From contig JAGTRM010000027.1 in NCBI GenBank assembly GCA_018261735.1, forward strand, positions 1-58,601: 58,601 nt of DNA, in the 5' to 3' direction. The translations under genes were made by a program, and so were the position numbers. Below the pieces are notes generated by a model that saw only the letters and a program-made list of their open reading frames with translations, made no database searches and had not been told where the DNA came from. Source of the stretch: Pseudomonadota bacterium (lineage in GTDB: Bacteria; Pseudomonadota; Gammaproteobacteria; Burkholderiales; Chitinibacteraceae). This document shows, one piece after another, positions 52,230 to 58,601 of the stretch (positions within the stretch are counted from its first letter, which is position 1; each line of letters begins with the position of its first letter).

Positions 52230-52928
52230 GTGCCCGACGTTTTCAGCTTCACCCCCATCGGCCATCTGGCCACCCCCTTCCCGGACAAGTTCGGCATTCC
52301 GCGCCAGCCCAGCCTTGCGCCGCATGCCATCGGCAGCCTGCGCCTGCTGCCGCCGTTCGACCGGCCGGAAGCGGTGCGCGGGCTGGAAACGTTTTCGCAT
52401 GTCTGGCTCACCTTCGTTTTTCACCAGACCGCGGATGGCTGGAGTCCCACCGTGCGCCCGCCACGCCTGGGCGGCAACAAGCGCGTTGGCGTATTCGCCA
52501 GCCGCGCACCGTACCGACCCAACCCGATCGGACTGTCGCTGGTGGAACTTGCCGGCGTGGAAACGGTCGATGGTGTGGTCTTGCGTTTTCGCGGCGTGGA
52601 TCTGGTCGATGGCACGCCGATTCTGGATATCAAGCCCTATATCCCGTTCGTGGAAAGCCTGCCGCAGGCGCGCGGCGGTTTTGTCGATGGCCCGCCACCG
52701 CGACTTGCCGTGCACTGGTCACCCCAGGCCGAAGCCGCCTGTAGCGCTGCACAGCAAAAATACCCCGACCTGCATTGGCTGATTGAAGAAGTGCTGGCCC
52801 AGGACCCGCGTCCGGCGTATGCCGACGATCCGCAGCGCCAGTATGGCGTGCGGCTTTATGAATTCGATATCAAATGGCGCTGCAACGGCACGACTGCCGT
52901 GATTGAAGCGCTGGAGTGGATGGAATGA
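52230..52928 (+). CDS. trmO: tRNA (N6-threonylcarbamoyladenosine37-N6)-methyltransferase TrmO
   Basis: A 232-residue protein of the YaeB/TrmO family that methylates t6A37 in tRNA. FTPIGHLATPFPDKFGIPRQPSL at the N-terminus, VRGLETFSHVWLTFVFH, FASRAPYRPNPIGLSLVEL and LVDGTPILDIKPYIPF are diagnostic. The start is probably GTG at 52230 (VPDVFSF) with AGGA upstream. Its last codons overlap the start of the patatin gene. Confidence 0.92.
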   Translation: MPDVFSFTPIGHLATPFPDKFGIPRQPSLAPHAIGSLRLLPPFDRPEAVRGLETFSHVWLTFVFHQTADGWSPTVRPPRLGGNKRVGVFASRAPYRPNPIGLSLVELAGVETVDGVVLRFRGVDLVDGTPILDIKPYIPFVESLPQARGGFVDGPPPRLAVHWSPQAEAACSAAQQKYPDLHWLIEEVLAQDPRPAYADDPQRQYGVRLYEFDIKWRCNGTTAVIEALEWME

Positions 52929-53809
52929 AAAGACGTTTATTGCTTGGCCTGCTGCCCATCGTACTGCTCGCAGCCTGCCAGACCGCCCCGACCCCGCCCG
53001 TACAGGACAAGCCGCTGCCCCGGCTGAAGATCGGCCTCGCGCTCGGAGGCGGTGCAGCCAAGGGTTTCGCGCATATCGGCGTGATCAAGATGCTCGAAGC
53101 GCAAGGCATCAAGCCGGACGTGGTCAGCGGCACCAGCGCAGGTAGCGTCGTCGGCGTGCTCTACGCCAGTGGCCTAGATGCCTTTGCCCTGCAGGAGCGC
53201 TCGTTCGCGCTCGATGAAACCCAAATTCGCGATGTCAGCCTGTTTTCGGGCGGCCTGGTCAAGGGCGAAAAACTGCAGAATTATGTGAACGACCTGCTGC
53301 AGCACCGGCCGCTGGAAAAACTCGGCAAACCGTTCGCGGCAGTGGCCACCGAACTGGAAACCGGCCGGCGCGTGGTGTTTGTTCGTGGCAACAGCGGCCA
53401 GGCCGTGCGCGCTTCGTCGAGTATTCCCGGCGTGTTTGAACCGGTTGCAATCAGCAGCAAGCGCTATGTCGACGGTGGCGTGGTCAGCCCGGTGCCGGTC
53501 GATGCCGCGCGTGAACTCGGCGCCGATTTCGTGATTGCCGTCGATATCTCGAAAAAAGCCAGCGATGGCGAAGCGAAAAACATGCTCGGGATCGTCAACC
53601 AGTCCATCGCGATCATGGGCCAGAAGCTCGGCGAACAGGAACTCGCCCGCGCCGACGTGGTCATTCGTCCCAAGGTTGGCAAGATCGGCGCCACCGATTT
53701 CGACCTGAAAAATATCGCCACGCTGGAAGGCGAAAAAGCCCTGATGGCGGCGCTGCCGGAAATCCGTCGCAAGATGGCCGAGAAACAAAAAGCGCTGGCT
53801 ATGCATTGA
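52925..53809 (+). CDS. patatin-like phospholipase lipoprotein (RssA/YlbK-like)
   Basis: A 294-residue lipoprotein. The signal peptide ends in a lipobox LLAAC. The patatin domain has the oxyanion loop GLALGGGAAKGFAHIGVI, the nucleophile serine in GTSAGS and the catalytic aspartate in YVDGGVVSPVP, the Ser-Asp dyad of the family. It probably acts on lipids at the outer or inner membrane surface. The ATG at 52925 overlaps the trmO stop. Confidence 0.88.
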   Translation: MKRRLLLGLLPIVLLAACQTAPTPPVQDKPLPRLKIGLALGGGAAKGFAHIGVIKMLEAQGIKPDVVSGTSAGSVVGVLYASGLDAFALQERSFALDETQIRDVSLFSGGLVKGEKLQNYVNDLLQHRPLEKLGKPFAAVATELETGRRVVFVRGNSGQAVRASSSIPGVFEPVAISSKRYVDGGVVSPVPVDAARELGADFVIAVDISKKASDGEAKNMLGIVNQSIAIMGQKLGEQELARADVVIRPKVGKIGATDFDLKNIATLEGEKALMAALPEIRRKMAEKQKALAMH

Positions 53810-53823
53810 TAAGGAATCCCGCC

Positions 53824-54048
53824 ATGGAACGCCTCTGCCCCGCCTGCAACACCGTGCTTGAGTATCAGGTCGATCACTGGCATTGCAGCCAATGCCGCAC
53901 TGATTACCGCCTGCGCGGCCTGTGCAATACCTGTGGCACAGAACTGGAACACTTGGCCGCCTGCGGCGCGAGCAACTGGTTCTGCCCGCAGTGCAACGAA
54001 CTCAAATCCAAATCCGCCGTACAGACCGAGCTGGTCGTTATCTCCTGA
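53824..54048 (+). CDS. zinc-ribbon protein (YfgJ/DUF1407-like)
   Basis: A 74-residue protein with four C-x2-C pairs: CPACNTVLEY, CSQCRTDYRL, CNTCGTELEHL and CPQCNELKSK, plus the motif AACGASNWFC, which matches the YfgJ family. It probably binds two zinc ions; the role is unknown. AAGGAA lies before the ATG, 14 bases after the patatin gene. Confidence 0.88.
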   Translation: MERLCPACNTVLEYQVDHWHCSQCRTDYRLRGLCNTCGTELEHLAACGASNWFCPQCNELKSKSAVQTELVVIS

Positions 54049-54065
54049 AACAATACGCCGCCCAT

Positions 54066-54093
54066 AAAAAAACCGGCGTGGGAGGGACGCCGG
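54066..54093 (-). terminator. terminator of the idnD-like gene
   Basis: On the minus strand CCGGCGT, seven bases, ACGCCGG is followed by a run of seven T. It lies 46 bases after the stop of the dehydrogenase and between convergent genes. Confidence 0.8.
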
Positions 54094-54138
54094 CGAATTT
54101 GAGGAGGAAGTGTCACTTTCCGTGACTATTACGATAGA

Positions 54139-55179
54139 TCAGAACGTCAACTGCACCTTCATCTGCGAGCGGCGATCCGAGGCCAGCTCGAAAGCTTCCA
54201 CGGCGCGCTCGACCGGCAGCGTGGCGGTGATGATCGGCTTCACGTTGATGCGGCCTTCCTTCAAGAGGCGCGCGGCCAGCGCGTATTCGGTATCGAAGCG
54301 GAATGCGCCGACCAGGCTGATTTCCTTGCCGACGATCACGCCGATCGGAATCGGCACATCGCCGGTCACGCCGACCTGCACGATGATGCCGCGCGGGCGC
54401 AGCGCCGGGATCACATCCTTCAACACCGCGCCCACGCCGGTGCATTCGATCGCCACGTCGAAATAGCCCTTGTCGGCGGTGAACTCGTCCGCTTTCAGGC
54501 CCGGCTCGACCGAGACATTCACGGTGCTGGTCGCACCCATTTCGACAGCTTTGGCCAGTGCCGCATCGTGCAGATCGGTCGCGACCACTTCCAGTGCGCC
54601 GGCATAACGTGCGGCAGCAACGACCAAGGCGCCGATCGGGCCGGAACCCGTCACGAGCACTTTCTTGCCGGCGAGATTGCCGGCCTGCTTGACCGCATGC
54701 AGCGCGACCGACAGCGGTTCGCAGCAAGCCGCTTCGCCCAGCGAGACTTCATCGCCGACCGGCTCGCACTGGTATTCCTCGGCCACGATCAGTTCGCGGA
54801 ACGCGCCCTGGCTGTGCGGGGTGCGCATCGCGCTGCCGTAGAACCACATGTCGAGACAGTGATGGTGTTCACCGGCCTGGCAGAACTTGCACTTGCCGCA
54901 CGGACGGCTCGGGTTCAGCGCGATGCGGTCGCCCGCCTTGACGCGCGTGACCTTGCTGCCGACGGCTTCGACGGTGCCGGCAACTTCATGGCCAAGCACG
55001 ATCGGCTGCTTGACGCGGACGACGCCAAAGCCGCCATGCAGGTAGTAATGCAGGTCGGAGCCGCAGATACCGCCGGCGCCGATGCGCACCAGTACCTGAT
55101 CTTCGCCCATCTCGGCGACGGGCACGTTTTCAATATGCAGATCTTTTTCTGCATGCAATACGCAGGCTTTGGCTTCCAT
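54139..55179 (-). CDS. zinc-dependent L-idonate 5-dehydrogenase-like enzyme
   Basis: A 346-residue medium-chain alcohol dehydrogenase. The catalytic zinc residues are in GICGSDLHYYLHGGFG and LGHEVAG. The structural zinc cysteines are CGKCKFCQAGEHHHC. The nucleotide-binding segment is VLVTGSGPIGALVVAAAR. The YYLHGGFG and RPCGKC context fits IdnD (L-idonate to 5-ketogluconate). Sorbitol or other polyol substrates are possible. AGGAG lies before the ATG. It follows the TRAP genes in the same direction, so a sugar-acid substrate is likely. Confidence 0.8.
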   Translation of the reverse strand: MEAKACVLHAEKDLHIENVPVAEMGEDQVLVRIGAGGICGSDLHYYLHGGFGVVRVKQPIVLGHEVAGTVEAVGSKVTRVKAGDRIALNPSRPCGKCKFCQAGEHHHCLDMWFYGSAMRTPHSQGAFRELIVAEEYQCEPVGDEVSLGEAACCEPLSVALHAVKQAGNLAGKKVLVTGSGPIGALVVAAARYAGALEVVATDLHDAALAKAVEMGATSTVNVSVEPGLKADEFTADKGYFDVAIECTGVGAVLKDVIPALRPRGIIVQVGVTGDVPIPIGVIVGKEISLVGAFRFDTEYALAARLLKEGRINVKPIITATLPVERAVEAFELASDRRSQMKVQLTF

Positions 55180-55275
55180 TTTTGCTCCTGAATAATGAAT
55201 TGAATCAACTGTCGAATATCCGGGAAGGCTGCCCCAGGCTGCGAGAATCCGCGCCAGAGGCAGGTCAGTCGGCTT

Positions 55276-57138
55276 TTACAGGAAGCCGATGGACAACCAC
55301 GGGAAAACGATCAAGAGAACCAGCGCGACGAACAGCGCGGTCAGGTGCGGCCAGACATGACCGATCGCCTTGTCCGGTGCAACGCGACCCACGGCACAGG
55401 CCGCATAGAAGCCGACACCGAACGGCGGCGAGAACAGGCCCAGACCCATCGAGAAGATAGCAACCATCGCGTAGTGAACTTCATTTATCCCCATGAGCCG
55501 CGCAATCGGGAACATCAGCGGCCCGAACAGCACGATGGCAGGAATACCTTCCAGCACACTGCCCAGCACCACGAAGGCGACTGCGGAAATCAGCAGGAAG
55601 CCCAGTTTGCCGCCGGGAACGGTCGTCATGGCTTCAACCAACTGATGCGAGAAGCCCGATTGGGTCAACGCCCAGGACATGGCCGTGGCGCAGCCGACGA
55701 TCAGCAGAATCGCACCCGACAGCGAAGCGGTATCAACCAGCATCGGATAGATCTTGCGCAGATCGAACTGACGGTAGACCAGCGGGCCGATGATGATGGT
55801 GTACACCACCCCAATCGTCGAAACCTCGGTCGCCGTTGCCACGCCTTCCACCACCGCGGTACGGATCACGAACGGCAAGGCAATCGCAGGGATCGCATAG
55901 ATGAGAGATTTCCAGATCACCTTGGCCGGCGCGCGTTTTACGCCTTCCATGTTCTCGTTCTTGGTCTGGAAAAACACCACCACACACATGCACAACATAC
56001 CCACCACAGCCGGCAGCAGACCGCCGGTAAACAGAGCGGCAATCGATACGCCGGTCACCGAACCCACAGCAATCAACACCAGGCTAGGCGGAATCGTTTC
56101 GGACATGGCACCGGAGGCGGACAGCAGACCGATCAGATCGCCTTCCGAGTTGCCGCGCTTTTTCATTTCCGGGAACAGCGCCGGGGCAACCGCGGCCATA
56201 TCGGCCACCTTGGCACCGGAAATACCGGAAACCAGATACATCGCGCCCAGCAACACATACTGCAAACCGCCGCGCACGTGTCCCATCAGGGCCACCAGGA
56301 AGTTGATCATGGCACGGGCAAGACCGGCCATTTCAATCAGTGAGCCGAGGAAAACAAACAGCGGCACGGCCAGCAGAATCAGCGGCGACATCCCTTCGGT
56401 CATGCGGTTTGGCATGATCGAGAGCGGGGTCGTGGTGGAGAATGCCAGATAGCTCAGCGTTGCCAGGCCAAAAGCAAAGGCAATGGGTACCCCGAGCAAC
56501 ACGCACGACAGCACGATCGTGACAAAGAAGATGATCAAGTTGACGTTGCCCAAAGTGGCAAAGAACGGCGCGCACAACCACAGCACCGAACCGATGACAG
56601 CCACGATACCAACCGTTCCGGCCAACTGCTTCCATGTGGCATGTTCAAACAGTTTTTCAACCGCGGTAACGAACATCAGCACAACGCCGACAAGGACCGC
56701 GCCCACGCGCCAGCCTTCATTGATTTCCATGGTCGGCGTGACCACGATCAGGCTCTCTTCCAGGTATTCGAAAGCCGGGTGCATCACGAACAACAGGAAG
56801 GTGGAGGCCAGCACCATGCCAAATACTTCAATCCAGGCACGTGTTTGCGTCGACATTTTCTGGACAAACGTGGTCAAACGCATGTGCGCACCACGACGCA
56901 AGGCAATCACCGAGCCGAACATGGCCAGCCACAGGAACAACAGGGAGGCCAGTTCATCCGTCCAGATCAGCGGGTGACCGAAGAAATACCGTGCCGAGGT
57001 CCCCGCAATCAAAACACCAATTTCAACCAGAACCAGAATGGCTGCACAGGCTTCTGTGACTGTGGCCAACATTTTTCCGAACTTCACGAAACCCGGCCTG
57101 GTCGTCTCGGACGGCGGGGAAGCAGCTATTTCATGCAT
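55276..57138 (-). CDS. TRAP transporter fused DctQM membrane subunit
   Basis: A 620-residue protein in which a DctQ-type domain (about 1-180, with IWTDELASLLFLWLAMFG) is fused to a DctM permease. The DctM part starts around residue 210 and has GVPIAFAFGLATLSYLAF, SGISGAKVADMAAVAPALF, SETIPPSLVLIAVG and FSPPFGVGFYAA. It is a different TRAP subtype from the separate dctQ/dctM at 49588. It lies downstream of its binding protein (57308). Confidence 0.93.
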   Translation of the reverse strand: MHEIAASPPSETTRPGFVKFGKMLATVTEACAAILVLVEIGVLIAGTSARYFFGHPLIWTDELASLLFLWLAMFGSVIALRRGAHMRLTTFVQKMSTQTRAWIEVFGMVLASTFLLFVMHPAFEYLEESLIVVTPTMEINEGWRVGAVLVGVVLMFVTAVEKLFEHATWKQLAGTVGIVAVIGSVLWLCAPFFATLGNVNLIIFFVTIVLSCVLLGVPIAFAFGLATLSYLAFSTTTPLSIMPNRMTEGMSPLILLAVPLFVFLGSLIEMAGLARAMINFLVALMGHVRGGLQYVLLGAMYLVSGISGAKVADMAAVAPALFPEMKKRGNSEGDLIGLLSASGAMSETIPPSLVLIAVGSVTGVSIAALFTGGLLPAVVGMLCMCVVVFFQTKNENMEGVKRAPAKVIWKSLIYAIPAIALPFVIRTAVVEGVATATEVSTIGVVYTIIIGPLVYRQFDLRKIYPMLVDTASLSGAILLIVGCATAMSWALTQSGFSHQLVEAMTTVPGGKLGFLLISAVAFVVLGSVLEGIPAIVLFGPLMFPIARLMGINEVHYAMVAIFSMGLGLFSPPFGVGFYAACAVGRVAPDKAIGHVWPHLTALFVALVLLIVFPWLSIGFL

Positions 57139-57219
57139 GATATGCTCCGAAGCAAAACTAAATTTAATGCCTGAATTTTTGAATCACATACTGCGAAAAC
57201 GAATTATGTCTTCATGACC

Positions 57220-57242
57220 GGCCCTGCCTTACCGGCAGGGCC
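57220..57242 (-). other. intercistronic hairpin dctP-dctQM
   Basis: GGCCCTGCC, five bases, GGCAGGGCC: a perfect 9-bp stem in the 169-base gap between the binding protein and the permease genes, with no T run on the minus strand. It probably adjusts the ratio of the two products. Confidence 0.6.
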
Positions 57243-57307
57243 GTCACGGAGTTTCGATTGCCCCGATGATGATGCAATCTTGTTACAGCGATTTCCGACT
57301 CAATAAA

Positions 57308-58333
57308 TCACAGCTTGCCGGAATACTTTTCCAGGGTTGCCCAGGCTTCATCGCCATACTTGGCCTTGGTTTCCGTGTAGAAACCCGCTGCCTTCAGGGC
57401 ATCGATGAACGGCTTCTTGTCCGGATAGTTGAATACCATGCCCTTGGCCTTCAATTCGGCTTCGAGGTGGGTATTCAGCGCGGCAATGTCGGCGCGTTGC
57501 TTGACCGCGGCGGCATTGAGGTTCTTCGAAATGATGTCGCGAACATCCTTGGGCAGACCGTTCCAGAACTTGAGGTTCGTGAACATGAAGTGACCATCCC
57601 AAGTGTGGCCGGTCATTGAAACGTACTTCTGGGTTTCATACAGCTTGGCGCTCTGGATCAGCGGCAGCGGGTTTTCCTGGCCATCGACGATCTTGGTCTG
57701 CAGCGCGGAATACAGTTCGCCAAAGTTGATCGAGGTCGGTGCGGCGCCCATGCTCTTGAACATGGCAATCCAGAGCGGAATGCCCGGCACGCGGATCTTG
57801 AAGTTCTTCAGATCAGCAGGCGCATTGATCGGCTTGGTGGAAGTGGTGATGTTGCGATAGCCGTTGTCCAGCACCTTGTCGAAGGTATACAGATTGATGC
57901 CTTCGAGCTTGTTGTGAACATACTTGCCCAGATCGCCGTCCATGGCAGCCCAGACTGCGTTGTAGTCCTTGAACGCGAAGGCCACGCCATTGATGCCGGC
58001 AACCGGAACCATGGATTGAAGGTTGGTGCCTGCGGTCGACATGAATTGCAGTGCGCCGGAACGAACCTGCGAAATCATGTCCGGCTCGCTACCCAGCGTG
58101 CTTTGCGGGAAAACCTGGATCTCGATGCGGCCGTTCGATTCCTTCTTGATCGCCTCGGCGGCTTCCTTGATGCGGGTAGCGCCCGGATGATCGGTCGGGA
58201 ATGCGGTGCCGTACTTGAACTTGTACTGGGCATCTGCGGCAACGGCCGAAGTGGACGTTACGGCGAAAGCCATGGTAACTGCCGCTGCAACGCCAACAGT
58301 GAGCTGGCCGAATTGTCTGCGCGAAATACTCAT
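57308..58333 (-). CDS. TRAP transporter substrate-binding protein (DctP type) 2
   Basis: A 341-residue binding protein with a twin-arginine-like signal (MSISRRQFGQLTVGVAAAV). The body has GTAFPTDHPGATRIKEAAE, the binding arginine region FKIRVPGIPLW, FGELYSALQTKIVDGQENPLPL and a C-terminal LEAELKAKGMVFNYPDKKPF. The RRQF signal suggests Tat export, which is common for TRAP binding proteins. GGAGG lies nine bases before the ATG. Confidence 0.92.
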   Translation of the reverse strand: MSISRRQFGQLTVGVAAAVTMAFAVTSTSAVAADAQYKFKYGTAFPTDHPGATRIKEAAEAIKKESNGRIEIQVFPQSTLGSEPDMISQVRSGALQFMSTAGTNLQSMVPVAGINGVAFAFKDYNAVWAAMDGDLGKYVHNKLEGINLYTFDKVLDNGYRNITTSTKPINAPADLKNFKIRVPGIPLWIAMFKSMGAAPTSINFGELYSALQTKIVDGQENPLPLIQSAKLYETQKYVSMTGHTWDGHFMFTNLKFWNGLPKDVRDIISKNLNAAAVKQRADIAALNTHLEAELKAKGMVFNYPDKKPFIDALKAAGFYTETKAKYGDEAWATLEKYSGKL

Positions 58334-58483
58334 CTTCAACTACCTCCGATGTGATTGATCACTTATTCAAGGTGGCGTCTGCCACCTACACTTGCGTGTT
58401 CTTCCTGGCAGGCTTTGACTGAAACCGCCAGGACCCTGCCCCGCGCGCCCCGTCTGCAACAGGGCGCGCCGGTCAATTCCTGC

Positions 58484-58601
58484 TTACCAGTTCCACAGCG
58501 TGCCATCTTCCAGACGCGCCACCGGCAGGTAGGCCGGCTCGTACGGGTACTTCTTGGCCAGCTCTTCGTCGATCTCGATGCCCAGACCCGGCAGCTCGCC
58601 C
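58484..58601 (-). CDS. C-terminus of mannonate dehydratase-like enolase-superfamily enzyme (partial)
   Basis: The last 38 codons of a gene entering from the right edge. The visible end [20 protein letters not shown]... and [12 protein letters not shown] with stop TAA at 58484-58486 is the typical C-terminus of the ManD/RspA branch of the enolase superfamily (D-mannonate dehydratase). That enzyme would accept the product of the fructuronate reductase at 46772. The catalytic part lies outside the window. Confidence 0.7.
   Translation of the reverse strand, partial: GELPGLGIEIDEELAKKYPYEPAYLPVARLEDGTLWNW

Overview
The window is 58.6 kb of high-GC bacterial chromosome. It looks like a free-living, diazotrophic betaproteobacterium, probably Rhodocyclales-like. 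The evidence is a nifLA / nifB-fdxN-nifQ regulatory and cofactor block next to rnfABCDGEH (the arrangement known from Azotobacter vinelandii), NifA-type sigma-54 promoters, the order aroQ-accB-accC-prmA, queA-tgt-yajC-secD-secF, and TRAP-type sugar-acid uptake. The genus is inference; no 16S gene is present.

Layout. 1-3200: the start of a membrane protein, two tandem periplasmic solute-binding proteins, a DUF815 ATPase and a small 52-residue gene with its own sigma-70 promoter. 3226-8890 (minus): nifQ, fdxN, nifB, then nifA and nifL. nifB has a near-perfect -24/-12 promoter, two TGT-N10-ACA activator sites and an upstream terminator that isolates it from nifLA. 9023-11479: a LysE/RhtB exporter and an orphan GspE-like ATPase. 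11586-17071: an activator site, an IHF-like site and a sigma-54 promoter precede rnfABCDGEH, which ends in a perfect terminator. This is a plausible nitrogen-fixation electron-supply circuit: Rnf would drive ferredoxin reduction for nitrogenase, while NifB, FdxN and NifQ serve FeMo-cofactor synthesis. nifHDK are not in the window.

17072-18034 is the most unusual part. An AT-rich leader is followed by five tandem microgenes of 29-41 codons. Each has an almost identical ribosome-binding module (AAGGAG, 7 nt, ATG). They encode short hydrophobic or amphipathic peptides with charged tails. I do not recognise them as a described system.

18318-41054 is mostly housekeeping: rpsT, a 2Fe-2S flavin reductase, a PilZ protein, bioDC, DedA, secFD-yajC, tgt, queA, aroQ, accBC, prmA, a catalytically dead Tpx-like protein followed by a normal Tpx, a PEBP-like protein, a gamma-carbonic-anhydrase-like protein, oligopeptidase A, and an oxidoreductase with a LysE exporter. 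Several dispersed-repeat-like elements sit between these genes. 41127-42545 is an AT-rich accessory insert carrying a TIR-domain protein, with a G-quadruplex motif and palindromic repeats beside it. 42598-46623 holds an AraC regulator, a UPF0178 protein, a lytic transglycosylase, proS and a small membrane protein.

46772-58601 is a sugar-acid locus: a fructuronate reductase-type enzyme, a three-gene TRAP transporter, an FCD-GntR regulator, an L-idonate 5-dehydrogenase-like enzyme, a second TRAP transporter with fused DctQM, and the C-terminus of a mannonate dehydratase-like enolase-superfamily enzyme. trmO, a patatin-like lipoprotein and a zinc-ribbon protein sit between the two halves. Together these genes suggest hexuronate or aldonate uptake and conversion through mannonate.
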